Source: Piper betle
Taxonomy: Eukaryota; Streptophyta; Magnoliopsida; Piperales; Piperaceae
Reading direction: 5' to 3'
Assembly (NCBI GenBank): GCA_033002965.1
Contig: JAURVB010000805.1
Coordinates: 1-64,000 of the forward strand
Length of the DNA: 64,000 nt
The notes beneath the pieces are model-generated. The model searched no databases. It saw only the letters and a program-made list of their open reading frames with translations, and had not been told where the DNA came from. Positions 1 to 11,557 of this stretch are shown here, one piece after another. Within the stretch, counting starts at the first letter, position 1, and the number at the start of each line of letters is the position of its first letter. The position numbers and the translations under genes are program-made.

Positions 1-379
1 AGGACCCAAGCTTCAGAATGAGTGTATAGTAGATTAGATTCTGTGTGAATGAAATTATTTGATACTTGGTTATATATATTTTTATATGTATATTTGACAG
101 GGTGGCCCCTAATTGCATTTTTAGGGGAAATTCTGTCCGTCATCTTTCAAAACTTTTATTAATTTTTATCGGGATGGTTTTGGTGTGTACTCTGACTTGC
201 ATGTCATTCATGTAGTACCATGTTAGGTTTGTGTATTCATCCATGCATTGCGAGTTGTATCTTCATCTTAAGACGCCGAGATTGGATCCGCACGAGTTAG
301 GTTCGGGTTAGCCGACCTAACCGAGGCCTGTAACATGCCGGTTCGGTTCACGAGCGTGAACCAGATTTGGGGTGTTACA
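1..379 (+). mobile_element. LTR fragment, family C, sense 3' end
   Basis: The segment ends in GGGGTGTTACA at 379. Its reverse complement matches 63176-63560 near the other end of the window, including the blocks around the GCCGACCTAACCGAGGCC-like motif and the run next to 'gggtggcccctaat'. The sequence after 379 is the interior of a family A LTR, so C appears to have inserted into that LTR. The rest of C lies left of the window. There is no coding content. The LTR identity is inferred from the TGTTACA end and the second copy. Confidence 0.7.
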
Positions 380-542
380 CCAACCACACTTCTATTTATC
401 AGTTCAAAGCTGCTCACATGCGGAGGCAATTCCGCGTTAGTGATACAACCACTTAGCCGCATAATTAAATGAAACAAGTCAATATAGTACCTATTATCAT
501 TTCACTAGTTTTTATTATTATTATTACACAAGTCTTTAGTAA

Positions 543-1282
543 TTATCTCTCAGGTCATTCAGAGTTTAGTAATTTGTCTCTCAAATCATTCTGAGATTAG
601 TAAAAGTCGTCTCCCAGCTCAATCTGAGATTAGAAAATGTCTCCCAACTCATTCTGAGATTAGGTGGCATCCCAATTTATTTTGAGATTATTTATGGTCT
701 CCCAGTTCATTCTGATATTAGAAATCATTTCCCAGCTCATTCAGAGATTAGGTGGTCTCCCAATTCATTTTGAGATTAGTCACGATCTCCCAATTCATTC
801 TGAGATTAGAAATTGTCTCCCAGCTCATTCTGAGATTAGGTGGTCTCCCAATATATTTTGAGATTAGTCATGGTCTCCCAATTCATTCTAAGATTAGAAA
901 TTGTCTCCCAGCTCATTCTGAGATTAGGTCGTCTCCCAATTCATTTTGAAATTAGTCATGGTCTCCTAGTTCATTCTGAGATGAGAAATTGTTTCCCGGC
1001 TCATTCTTAGATTAGGTGGTTTCCCAATTCATTTTGAGATTAGTCATGGTCTCCTAATTCATTCTATGATTAGAAAATTGTCTACTAGCTCATTCTGAGA
1101 TTTGGTAGTCTCCCAAATTCATTTTGAGATTAGTCATGGTCTCCCAATTCATGCTGAGATTAGAAATTGTCTCCGAGCTCATTCTGAGATTAGGTGGTCT
1201 CCTAATTCATTTTGAGATTAGTCATGGTCTCTCATTTCAATCTGAGATTAGAAAATTGTCTCCCAGCTCATTCTGAGATTTG
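543..1282. repeat. A-LTR minisatellite with higher-order structure
   Basis: Degenerate monomers share a 24-base core like TCTCCCAGCTCATTCTGAGA followed by TTAG. They differ in the linker that follows: AAATTG, GTGG or TCATGG. The linkers cycle in that order through most of the array, giving a higher-order unit of about 88 bp. Homologous arrays occur in the same LTR position at 6247, 19655, 30010, 46555 and 54855. The repetitive short peptides translated from it (…SQFILRLE…) are artefacts. Confidence 0.9.
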
Positions 1283-1444
1283 TACCGACAAAGGCTACAA
1301 ATTTTGGAAAAGACAACATTTCATATAGTTATACCAGCTTGGGAAAATATAACATTTTAGATAATTATACGGACAATACAATATTCAAAATAATTATATG
1401 GACAATATAATATTTCAAATAATTATACAAACACACATAAGTAA

Positions 1445-1715
1445 TTTTAAAGGTGCGGCCCCATGTCGGACTGAGTCAATTCCTTGACCCCGATTGCATT
1501 ATAGTGCATGACGGTCGAATCTGGGCTCAAGCCGACCGGGGCTGCCAACAAGGGAAAGTACAACATTTTAAATGATTATATGGACACACATAGTAATTTT
1601 AAAGGTGCGGCCCCATGTCGGACTGAGTCAATTCCTTGAGCCAGATTGCATTCCGGTGTATGGTAGTCGAATCTAGGCTCAGGCCGACCAGGGCTGCCAA
1701 CAAAGGAAAGTACAA
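1445..1715. repeat. Direct duplication of about 140 bp inside the A LTR
   Basis: Two tandem copies begin at GGTGCGGCCCCATGTCGGAC (1452 and 1603) and run to AACAAGGGAAAGTACAACAT or its variant. The same doubled block is seen in the LTR copies at 20330-20600 and 47640-47880. The cassette-type A LTRs have one clear copy plus a diverged one. Confidence 0.75.
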
Positions 1716-3283
1716 CATTTCAAATGATTATATAGACCTGGATATTTTAAAGTTGCAGCTGCAACCAATGATCATAATTTGAACAAGAACGTAAAATTAT
1801 ACATAGTATAATTTTATTCGAGTAGGAATGCATGCAGCTAAATATTTAATATATATATCATTTTCAAAAATATTAAATATTAAATTATCAACAAATCAAG
1901 TGAGATAATTAATTATTCATGTGACATAATTATTTAAGTCCTACTTTACATTTTAAATTAATTATTTAAATCATAATTAACACTTAACAAATAATAAAGT
2001 AATTATTAATTCATAAACAAGTATTTAATTATTATTATTAGAATATTTTCCTTTGAGATAATAAATTTTAGTACAATAATTAATTAGTTTAGTAACATTA
2101 CCAATAACCCATTAAAATGTTTATTTTTAAATATTTATTACGAGTTCATATTATTTTTTTAACACGAGTTGGCATCGAGTCAACCCATATTTACAAAACT
2201 GCCACCCTTCTTCTTCTTCCTGTCACCATTCTTCTCTTCTCCAAAAATAGGTTCATCCTTCTCCTCCAACCAGTATCTTGGCTCCCAATTGAACCACCAT
2301 CCAAACATCCCAACAAAGCATCAACAAGAAGATAAAAATCAGCAAGCGAGGAAGCCTCATGTGCGTGTGCGATCCACGATGACCATGTGCTGCACCATGG
2401 CGCCCAACTCCTGGCCTACTCTTCTTCTCCCAGCCTCAAGACCCCTCCTTTCTTGCATCTTGCTCCAATTCAGATGTTTCACAACCTTAGGGTGGTATCA
2501 AAACAGGAAAGATTGGCCACCTTTGGACGTTGCATGAGTATGGTCGTTCTCCCCACTTCAGCACGTCACTGCCATGAATTCCGGCAAGAAGGTGGTCTGT
2601 TGTGGACTGTTGCGGCGACCTGAACTGCTGTGAAGGAACCCATGATGCTATCGACAAAGCACAACCGGTGGCTACCCCTCTGAACGTCCATTAGAGCAGA
2701 ACGCCGCCACTTCCATCACCCTGGCAACTCCACCCCCTCACAGCTGCGATTCCGCCACCCACCGGAAAACTAGGGACATGGTGAGCCATCCCTTCAACCC
2801 CAGCAACCAAAGGGGTCATCAGGGGTGTGAGGGGAAGCCTTGCAAACTTGTTTACTGTTGCCCATCTCGCCAACAATTTGCACCCGTCGGCCATGGACGG
2901 GATTTCAGTTTTCCCGTTTAGTTTTGTTCTTTTCTTTCTTGTTGATTTGAGACTTTAGTTACATGATTAACAAGCTTACTATCAATTAAAAATATGCATG
3001 CAAGAAAATTAAGAAGAAGGAGATTGGAAGGATACCAAAGCAAGGAAGAAACACCGGCAAGGAAGAGGAGAAACTAGGCGGCTAAGGTGAGGAAGACGCC
3101 CTTACACTCGTATCTGAAAAATGACGTCCCCTTTCCAAATTTATAAAAATGAAAATGACAGATAGGGTATGTGAAAACACCCCTACCCCCGTATTTCATT
3201 TATCCGCGTAAATAATAAAATAGGTGAATAATTAACCGGGTAAAGAATATAACACGTTCAGTCCTTCCCGGACCACGTCCGTT

Positions 3284-4456
3284 GCTATTTAGGTTCGACA
3301 CGAGTGATTTCTACCCGACTTAAATTTAATATGACAAAGGTAAAATCTTTATTTTATTAATTACTTATAACCATCCGACTTAATAATTTATAGTACACAA
3401 ATTACTTATCACCAATTAATTACTACAATGATTATATTACTAATGGATTACCCAATTTTTTATGTACGCCAATAAGCAAACAGAAACAAGCAACCCTATA
3501 CACAACAAGCGTACTGTACAAAATTGACGATCAACCACAAACCAACAATGCAACTCAGGACGCCTTCATCAACACAAGGGGCAGCAACCAGAACATATCA
3601 ACACGCACTCAACAAAACAACCAAATGACCCCAAGAAACCCCAGCAACTCATGCAACCAGAATCGAGGAGACCCCATGTATAAGATGCTAGGGATCCTGC
3701 AATTCAGCCAGGCGTGTCCAACAAAAAAAAACAATCAGGCATTGCTACATGCACAACCTGATTTGGAAGCCACCGACTGAACTGCATGCCTACTTGACAA
3801 GGCATTGCAGAAAATACTCCAAAACACAAGCCGAGAGCAAGGAAAACTAGGGGAGACGGGAAGGAGATGGTGGTGATCAGGCCAACATGCAACCTTCTTC
3901 CCTAACAAAAAAACGTGGAAAAACAAGATGTGAAGAACGTCATCAACCCTACATCCTTGCCATAAAAACCATGCATGCAAGAGTCGTAATGTAAAAGAAA
4001 TAAGAAAAGGGACGAGATACTCACTCAACAATGAGGAGGGTGCCTGAGACGAAGAGGAGACAAGGAGTGTACGGCTAGGGAAAAGGATTCCCACAATCTT
4101 CACAAGTATATATATATACAACTCAATGAGTCCCTCAATTAAATTATTACACCCTACCCTACCGCCCATTCATGAATAGGTATCACTTGGCTAAAGTTCG
4201 TTCTCTCTTTTCCTCCCACTCACCAAGTCGTCACCCACCCGAGACCGGGGTTTGGCCTTAGGTCGAACCATGACCGGTCGACTAATGACCATAATAATCG
4301 TAATGACCAATCATATCGATTCACCCATACTTCACTTAACTGGGTAACCGGGTAAATCATAAAATATAATAATTAATCGAGTAAAGAATATAACACATTC
4401 GGTCCTTTCCAGACCGCATCCACGTCAAAAAAAATTTTTTTCTCACGGTCTTTACA
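3284..4456 (-). mobile_element. Family A LTR, copy A2, U3-type II; 3' LTR of the minus-strand element
   Basis: It starts abruptly in the AT-rich middle ('gctatttaggttcgac') and ends with a typical antisense LTR end, CACGGTCTTTACA, at 4456. The sequence next to it (4457-4470) is a polypurine tract on the minus strand, so this is the 3' LTR of a minus-strand element. Its U3-side module (3440-4350) matches 8520-9600 and 29560-30003 but not copy A1. The join at about 3284 probably reflects a deletion between two LTRs. Confidence 0.8.
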
Positions 4457-4470
4457 ATCTCCCCAACTTG
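4457..4470 (-). promoter_or_regulatory. Polypurine tract (plus-strand primer site)
   Basis: On the minus strand this reads AAGTTGGGGAGAT directly upstream of the LTR start TGTAAAGACC. The same motif sits next to the 3' LTR of element G1 at 52096. It marks the minus-strand orientation of the element at 380-9636. Confidence 0.75.
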
Positions 4471-4555
4471 GAGATATTTCATCCCCGAAATATCATAACG
4501 GCAATAGAACAATCATGATTAATTTTGTTTATTTCTTCAGGATCAGTTCATGCTA

Positions 4556-5017
4556 CTTCAAATATAAACGCCTATGCCACAAACAGGCTAGGGTATTTCC
4601 TTGCCATTTCTTGTTCAGTCCCCATGTAGCTTCCTTTGACCCCTGATTTTTCCACAATACTTTTACCATAGGAATTTCCTTGTTCCTGAGTGTCTTTATT
4701 TCTCTTGCAAGGATGCGGATCGGCTTTTCCTCTTAGGTTAAATTTGATTGTAGCTCTAAGTCTTCAAAATTTGTGATGATATGATCCTCATCCCGTACAT
4801 ATTTCTTTAGCATTGACACATGGAAAACATTGTGTACGCCAGCTAGGGTTGGTGGTAATGCTAGTATATATTCACAATTTCCAACTCGATCCAAGATTGT
4901 AAACGGTCCAATGAATCATGGCTTCAACTTCCCTCATGTTCTAAATCTGATCACCCCCTTCCAAGGAGATGTCTTTAGGTACACAAACTCCCCAACTTGG
5001 AACTCTTGGTCCCTCCT
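4556..5017 (-). pseudogene. Integrase C-terminal tail with chromodomain-like motif, Gypsy family A
   Basis: The minus-strand translation, with stops, shows the usual post-catalytic Gypsy sequence: a GPF-ILDRVG stretch, then VHNVFHVSMLKKYV near 4800-4840. A terminal segment follows with KPIRILAREIKTLRNKEI and VKVLWKN, then EATW, at about 4600-4740. The last part resembles the shortened chromodomain-like tail of Tekay/Del chromoviruses, which is thought to help target integration to heterochromatin. Several in-frame stops make it non-functional. It continues the integrase core at 5018-6090 and stops about 90 bp before the polypurine tract, the expected order for the 3' end of pol. Confidence 0.75.
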
Positions 5018-6090
5018 TCAAGTATCAGCATAACTCTTATATCGATCCTGAGTTGCCTTAAGTCTTTGCTGAATGAGTTTGACCATTTCAGTTGCTTCCC
5101 TCACCACCTCTGGGCCGACTATAACTTCTTCAGTAGACTCCAGCCAGCACGATGGATATCTACAGGGCCTACCATATGAAGCTTCAAATGGTGCCATCCC
5201 TATATTGGCTTGGTAAGATTTACTGTAGGTGAATTCGGCCAAGGCTAAGTGTTTCTCCCAGTCACCTCCCCAGTCAAGAATGCAAGCTCTTAACAAATCT
5301 TCAAAATTTTGAATAGTCCTCTCACACTAACCATTAGTTTGGGGATGATATGTTGTACTCAACTTAATTTGAGTTCCCATGGCTTTTTGGAAAGCTTCCG
5401 AGAAATGCAAGATGAATAGGGGATCGCGGTCGGAGACTATCTCCTTTTGAATCCCATGAAATTTGACAATATTGTCAATATATAATCCTGCCAGGTATTC
5501 CGCCATTCTCAATGATTTCGTTGGGATGAAGTGAGCTACCTTAGTTAGTTGGTCCACAACTACCCATATGGAGTCATGCTTCTTTTGAGTTCTTGGGAGC
5601 TTTGAAATAAAATCGCATGTGACACACTCCCATTTCCACGTTGGTATTTCTAAAGATTGCAATAGTCCTCAAGGTAGTTGATGTTGGGCTTTGAACTGTT
5701 GGCCAGTCTGACACTTAGAGACAAAATCCACAACATCCCTCTTCATCCCAATCCACCAGTAGCTTTCCTTTAAATCCTGATACATTTTAGTAAATCTAGG
5801 GTGTATTGAGAACTTTGAGTGATGAGCCTCCTCCAAGATATTCCGCTTCAATGCATTATCCTTGGGTACATACAACCTTCCTCTAAATCTGATCACACTA
5901 TTTGAATCAGCTACAATGTCAGGAATCTTGTCCATCATTTTATTCAGCTCCTCATCACCCATTTGTGCTAGCTTAACACAATCAACTAAATCATTGGAAA
6001 CAACCAAATTTGCCAGTAAGCCTGTTAGTTGCTCCACCGGGTTGATAGCTACCACTTCTGCTCACATGGCCCAAAGTCTAGCTAGCTACT
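5018..6090 (-). pseudogene. Integrase (zinc-binding and DDE core) remnant, Gypsy family A
   Basis: Three minus-strand open pieces make up the integrase: 5669-6055 (N-terminal region), 5327-5662 (catalytic core) and 5018-5296 (core end). The N-terminal region has the H…H…C…C zinc-binding layout, but the final cysteine is glycine (CQTGQQ). In the core, WKWECVTCDF carries the first Asp and VSDRDPLF the second. The reading frame stops with TAG right after HPQTNG, immediately before the region holding the catalytic Glu. Copy S1 has a stop at the same codon. The pieces are joined only through stops and frameshifts, so no active enzyme is encoded. In an intact element this enzyme inserts the cDNA into host DNA. 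Confidence 0.88.
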
Positions 6091-6246
6091 AACCTTTGTC
6101 CACTTTGCCCTTCTGACTCAACGCGTCGGCTACCACATTCACTTTCCATGGAAGTCTAGCTAGCTGCTTACCTTCTTGCATAAGGATGCATCCTAAACTC
6201 AACTGAGATGCATCACTTAAGACTACGAATCCTTTATTACCATTTA
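6091..6246 (-). pseudogene. RNase H end fragment, internally deleted
   Basis: This is the minus-strand continuation of pol upstream of integrase. It contains pieces matching the RNase H region of G1 (52430-52756) and the block 'catcacttaagactacgaatcc' that in G1 lies at 55666. A stretch between about 6160 and 6175 is missing relative to the other copies. At 6246 the sequence changes abruptly into the minisatellite of an A LTR, so RT, protease and gag of this element are deleted. Confidence 0.7.
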
Positions 6247-6440
6247 GAAATTGTCTCCCAGGTCATTCTGAGATTAGGTGGTCTCCCAATTCATTTTGAC
6301 ATTAGTCATGGTTTCCCAGTTCATTCTGAGATTAGAAATTGTCTCTCAGCTCATTCTGAGATTAGTTGGTCTCCCAATTCATTTTGAGATTAGTCATGGT
6401 CTCCTAGTTCATTCTAAGATTAGAAATTGTCTCCCAGCTC
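6247..6440. repeat. A-LTR minisatellite (left part)
   Basis: These are the same 28-30 bp monomers with cycling linkers as at 543-1282. The D1 insertion splits the array after AGCTC (6436-6440), and the array resumes at 7895 with the duplicated AGCTC. Confidence 0.9.
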
Positions 6441-7894
6441 TGTAAAGACCCGGCCATTTTTCACAACATTGTGGGCCTAGCTGGCCAGGTGTTACCAAAA
6501 TAAAACTACTAAATGCCGAGTAATAAGCTATAAAATAATGGTTCCCACAGTCTTAGACCGTTTCCCATAGCCACATTTATAACTCAAAACAAAATAAAAA
6601 GAAGTCCTATTTATTACCCATTCTCCTAACCTGACTATCCTATCATACTTTTATTCTACCTTATTTGAGCTGAAATCAAACAATCTTGATTGGCCTACAT
6701 ACCCATGTCGGGATCAAGCTCGATGTAGTTCTATTGGCTGATGGGTTAGTCCACCGTGCCACTATAAAATATTGGGCCGATGGGTCAGTCCATCGTGCCC
6801 CCTATTATGGTTGAGCCGATGGGAACATTCCACCGTACCCCCTATTGGCCGATGGGTCCATTCCATTGTACCCCTTATTGGCCGATGGGTCCATTCCACC
6901 GTACCCCTTATTATGTTGAGCCGATGGGTCCATTCCACCGTACCACTGTATTAGGTTGAGCCGATGGGTCCATTCCACCGTACCCCCTATTGGCCGATGG
7001 GTCCATTCCACCGTACCACTGTATTAGGTTGAGCCGATGGGTCCATTCCATCGTACCCCCTTATAGGCCAATGGGTCCATTCCACCGTACCACTATATTA
7101 GGTTGAGCCGATGGGTCCATTCCATCGTACCCCCCTATAGGCCGATGGGTCCATTCCACTGTACCACTGTATTAGGTTGAGCCGATGGGTCCATTCCATC
7201 GTACCCCCTTATATGCCGATATTTATTTATGGACTGTCCGTTCCATTCTGACATGTCCATTATTAGATTTTGAACAGTGCGGCAAAAAAACTAGGGTTTT
7301 TTGAAACTAGTCAAACGTGAATTTCATATCTGCCATCTAATTTACAATCATACAATATCTCAACACCCAAAGACCAATTGCAATTTATACCAAAAAGTTC
7401 CAGCAACTTAGCAAGGTATTTCTAATGAATTTATGCGTTGCAACCATGCATGTAAGAGTTCTAATGGAAAAGAAACTAAGAAGAAGTATAAAATACTTAC
7501 TCCACAACGGAAAGGCACTGGAGAGGAGGCAAGAAGGAGTGGACTGCCTTTTCTCCCTAACCACCTCCTCCTATATATATATACTTCAACGAGTTCCTCA
7601 ATTAAATTCTCACATCTATTCATGTATAGGTATTCCTTAGGTTCAACGAGTCCCTTTATTAAATTCTCTTACCCCATCATCCGTTCATGAATCAGTATTC
7701 TCTAGGTTGGGTTCGTCTTCCCTAATGCCAGAGTTTGGCCTTACGTTTTCTCTAAGGTTAGGGTTTGGCTTTAGGTTGAACCGTGACCGGTCTACTTGAT
7801 AACCAACCATATCCATTCATCGAAAATAATATTTCATAATACTTAGGTTCAAGTCTATAAATAAAAATTTGCACATATTTTCACGGTTCTTACA
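6441..7894 (-). mobile_element. Family D solo LTR with target-site duplication
   Basis: On the plus strand it starts TGTAAAGACCCGGCC and ends CACGGTTCTTACA. It is flanked by the perfect 5-bp duplication AGCTC (6436-6440 and 7895-7899) inside the A minisatellite. The opening (about 6441-6600) matches the D copy at 30351, and GTTTCCCATAGCCACATTTA near 6560 matches family A. Its other end (7420-7890) resembles A U3-type II. There is no coding region or primer site, so it is a solo LTR left by recombination. Confidence 0.88.
6725..7215. repeat. Private minisatellite of D copy 1
   Basis: Units of about 33-42 bp are built around GCCGATGGGTCCATTCCACC, followed either by GTACCACTGTATTAGGTTGA or by a shorter GTACCCCCTATTG linker. 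The linkers alternate over most of the array. It occupies roughly the LTR position where A copies carry their array. The unit is unrelated to that of A or of the second D copy. Confidence 0.88.
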
Positions 7895-9636
7895 AGCTCG
7901 TTCTGAGATTAGATGGTCTCCCAATTTATTTTTAGATTAGTCATGGTCTCCCAGTTCATTAGTGAGATAATTAATTATTCATGTGATATAATCATTTAAG
8001 TCCTACTTTACATTTTAAATTAATTATCTAAATCATAATTAATACCTAACAGTTGATAAAATAATTACTACTAATAAAGAAGTATTTAATTTTCCTTTGT
8101 GGTGATAATTACTTAACCCGGATCTTGATGACTTAATTGACGGTTATAATTTTTTAATCGCTAATATTATTTACAGCAATTTAATTAATTACGTTATTTC
8201 AATCAAATTATTTAAAATAAATTTTATTATTTTAATTCATAAATATTATTAATACAATTATTTTTATTTAATCGACTCTATAAAGTTTCGAACTTTATTT
8301 ATTTTCATTATGCTGTTTAGGTTTGACGTGAGTGATTTCTACCCGACTATAGTTTAATAACCTATTTTCTATAATACTTACTTGTTATTAAAATAATCAC
8401 TTTGTTTACCTAATATTAAATTTAATATGGTAAAGGAAAAATCTTTATTTTATTAATTACTTATAACCATCCGACTTAATAATTTATAGTACACGAATTA
8501 CTTATCACCAATTAATTACTACAGTGATTATATTACTCATGGATTACCCAATTTTTTATTTATGCCAATAACTATGTGCATTACATATATAACTTAACAA
8601 TTATTATTCATCCAAATCCCTAAGTTACTTGAATTATACCACTACGACCAGCAATAATAGGTTCTACGACGTTCCCCAAACAAAAGAAGAAACCAGAAAC
8701 CCTAGACACAACAAGAATACTATACAGAAAGGACGATCAACCACAAACTAGCAGTGCAACTCACCACGCCTTTATCAACACGAGGGGCAGCAACTAGAAC
8801 ATATCAACATGCACTCAACAAAACAACCAAATGACCCCAAGCAATTCAACCAGATAGGAGACCCCATGCATAAGATGCTAGGGATCCTGCAATTCAGCCA
8901 GGCGTCTCCAACAAAAACAATCAAGCATTGCTACATGCACAAGGAAGCCACCGACTGAACTGCATGCCTAGTTGACAAGGCACCGCAGAAAACACTCCAA
9001 AACACAAGCCGAGAGCAAGGAAAACTAGGGGAGACGGGAAGGAGATGGTGGCAATCAGGCCAACATGCAACCTTCTTCCCAAAAAAAAAAACATGGGAAA
9101 ACAAGAAGATGTGAAAAACGTCATCAACCCTACATCGTTGCCATCAAAACCATGCATGCAAGAGTCCTAATGTAAAAGAAATAAGAAAAGGGATGAGATA
9201 CTCACGCAACAATGAGGAGGGTGCCTGAGACGGAGAGGAGACAAAAAGGAGTGTACGACTAGGGAAAAGGATTTCCCATAATCTTCACAACTATATATAT
9301 ATATAACTCAACAAGTCCCTCAATTAAATTCTTACACCGTACCTTACTGCTCATTCATGAATAGGTATCACTTGGCTAAGGTCGTCGCCCACTCAAGACT
9401 GGGGGTTTCGCCTTAGGTCGAACCATGACCGGTCGACTAATGATCATAATAATCGTGTTGACCAATCATATGGATTCACCCGTCCTTCACTTAACCGGGT
9501 AACCGGGTAAGTAAATGGGTAAATAATAAAATATAATAATTAACCGGGTAGAATTAACCGAGTAAAGAATATAACACGTTTGGTCCTTTCTGGACCGCAT
9601 TTGCATCAAAAAAATTTTTTTCTCACGGTCTTTACA

Positions 9637-11365
9637 CATATTCCTTTTAATTGATAATAAGCTTGTTAAACATGAGAAATTAAGCCTGAAATCAACAATG
9701 AAAGACTAAACTAAAATGAAACTTCGCCATGGCCGATGAGTGCAAATTGTTGGCAAGATGGGTTATGGGTAAAGTTACTAAACTAATTAATTATTGTATG
9801 AAATCGCCACGAGTAATAAAAAATACGGTAATGATAAACGGACAATAATTAATCTGTGCACAACAAGAGATTAAATTAAGTCGGAGGATTATATGTAATT
9901 TATAAAATAAAGATTTTACTTTTACCATATTAAATATAATACTAGGTAAATAAAGTGATTATTTTAATAATGAGTGAGTAAGGTAGAAAATGGGTTATTA
10001 AAATATAATCGTGTAAAAAATCACAAGCGACGAACCTAAATTGCACAATGAAAATAAATAAAGTTCGATACTTTTATTAAGTTAAATAATTTAAAATGAT
10101 TGTATTAATAATATTTTTGAATTAGAATAATACAAATTATTTTAAATAATTTAATCGTACAGCTTAATTAAATAAATTGTTATGAATAAGGATATCGATT
10201 AAAAATTATAACCGTAAAGTAAATCATCAAGATCGTGGTTAAGTAATTATTATCTCAAAAGAAAATACACTAATAATAATAAATAAATATTTTTTATAAA
10301 TTAATAATTACTTTATCATTAGTGAAGTGTGAATTATAATTTAGATAATAAATTTAAAATGTAAAGTTGGATTTAAATGATTGTATCACATGAGTAATTT
10401 AATATTTAATATTGTTGAATTTTAATTGTGATGTATATATTAGTCATTTAGTTGCATGCATTTCTACTCGAATAAAATTATACTTATTTATAATTTTATG
10501 TTCTCGTTTAGATTAGGATCGTTGGTCACAACTGCGAGTTCACTTACAAACTATCCAGGTCCGTATAATTATTTGAAATGTTGTAGTTTCCCTTGTTTGC
10601 AGCTTTGGTCGACTTTAGCCCAGATTTGACCACCATGCATCGAGTGCAACCGGGGTCAAGGAATTAACTCAGTCCGACACGGGGCCGCACCCTTAAAATT
10701 ACTATGTGGGAGTCTTGGTCAACTTGAGTATCTGACCACCATGTGCCAGAACGCAACTGGGGTCGACTCAATTCAGCACAAGGCAGCACCCCCGGAAAGA
10801 TTGAACACCTGCCCGCATGCCGAAAGGAGCGACAAGGTGCAATGGCGCAAGACGGCTCATTATGTACTTGTCCACGTAGGGTGTGTGTGCATGCATGGGA
10901 TGGTAGCTGGATGGGGTGGCCACCCCTCCCAGCATATAATGAGCTCAGCATAGGCTCATAACAACTAAAAGACTCTTGAACCGATAATAAGGATTTTGTT
11001 GACTTGTTTCATTTAACTATGCGGCTTAGTGGTTTTATCACTAACACAGAATTGCCTACGCAGGTGAGCAGCTTTGGACTGAAGAAAAGAAATGTGGTTA
11101 GTGGTTCTTTTACTAAGCTAGGTGTGGTGAATTGATAATAAATAGGACTTCCTTTTTTACCCTTTTCTGTTATAATTGTGGCTATGGGAAACGGTCCGAG
11201 ACTGTGGGACGGTTATTTTATATTGTCATATGCTTTCAGAACATGTTTTTTTTATGATTTATAAATTCTATACTTATTTGCAGTATTACATTTCATGTTC
11301 TGGAAATGTTTACAACAAATTATATTTTTGAGTAACACCCGGTCCGGTTTGGACGGGTCGTTACA
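9637..11365 (+). mobile_element. Family A LTR, copy A4; 5' LTR of element S1 (3' portion)
   Basis: This is a sense LTR that begins abruptly in the segment 'ttttaattgataataagc', where the minus-strand element inserted, and ends in GGACGGGTCGTTACA at 11365. It carries the unique cassette (GGGGTGGCCACCCCTCCCAG near 10914-10933) instead of the minisatellite. The conserved U5-side block with a GTGAGCAGC motif lies near 11065, and GGGAAACGGTCCGAGACTGT near 11186. A primer-binding site follows directly. The missing 5' part should lie left of the window. Confidence 0.85.
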
Positions 11366-11367
11366 GA

Positions 11368-11380
11368 TGGTATCAGAGCA
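11368..11380 (+). promoter_or_regulatory. Primer-binding site (initiator Met tRNA)
   Basis: TGGTATCAGAGCA lies 2 bp after the LTR end TTACA, the standard Gypsy arrangement. It is complementary to the 3' end of plant initiator methionine tRNA and primes minus-strand cDNA. It fixes the orientation of S1. Confidence 0.9.
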
Positions 11381-11557
11381 GGTTTCCCACAAGCTCACAA
11401 ATAATGACTCAAGTACCTTGTTGAAAAGTCCAGTACTTATCTTTTCCCAACATTTTATGTTCTTAATTAACAAGTTCATTCACTAATAAACCTAAGTCAT
11501 AACTGAAAGAGAACATATTAATGAAGCATGATGGGAAAAAAATTTTCAATGTTTCAG

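Larger units (their letters stand above)
380..3283 (-). mobile_element. Family A LTR, copy A1 (antisense, truncated at both ends)
   Basis: Read on the plus strand, it opens inside the conserved A block (AGCTGCTCAC, then GCGGAGGCAATTCCGCGTTAG near 420). It then holds the minisatellite array (543-1282), a duplicated GGTGCGGCCCC block (1452-1715), an AT-rich tract and a pyrimidine-rich tract near 2180-2900. It ends in the U3-type tail 'accgggtaaagaatataacacg' with a CGGTCC-like palindrome near 3265. The terminal TCTTTACA is missing. At about 3283 it switches to the AT-rich middle of another A LTR. The short ORFs here are not genes. Confidence 0.8.
6247..9636 (-). mobile_element. Family A LTR, copy A3 (antisense, U3-type II), split by a D solo LTR
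   Basis: The plus strand starts inside the minisatellite (6247-6440), is interrupted by D1 (6441-7894), resumes in the array (7895-7960) and jumps to the AT-rich segment. It then carries the type II U3 module and ends in CACGGTCTTTACA at 9636. By position it is the 5' LTR of the minus-strand element whose 3' LTR ends at 4456, but its U5 side, primer-binding site and gag are deleted. It interrupts a plus-strand A LTR that resumes at 9637. Confidence 0.8.

Noticed and set aside
664..949. Open frames giving repetitive peptides (SQFILRLE…)
   Set aside because: They are translations of the minisatellite, occur in several frames and on both strands at every array, and the 88-bp unit does not preserve frame.
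543..1282. CRISPR-like look of regularly spaced 24-base repeats
   Set aside because: The linkers are 4-6 bases, cycle among three types and are not unique spacers. The array sits inside a plant LTR. It is a minisatellite.
2117..2623. Small Ser/Pro-rich frames near 2169-2623 as genes
   Set aside because: They lie in the pyrimidine-rich part of an A LTR. The related segments at 21100, 51000 and 59400 do not conserve the frame.
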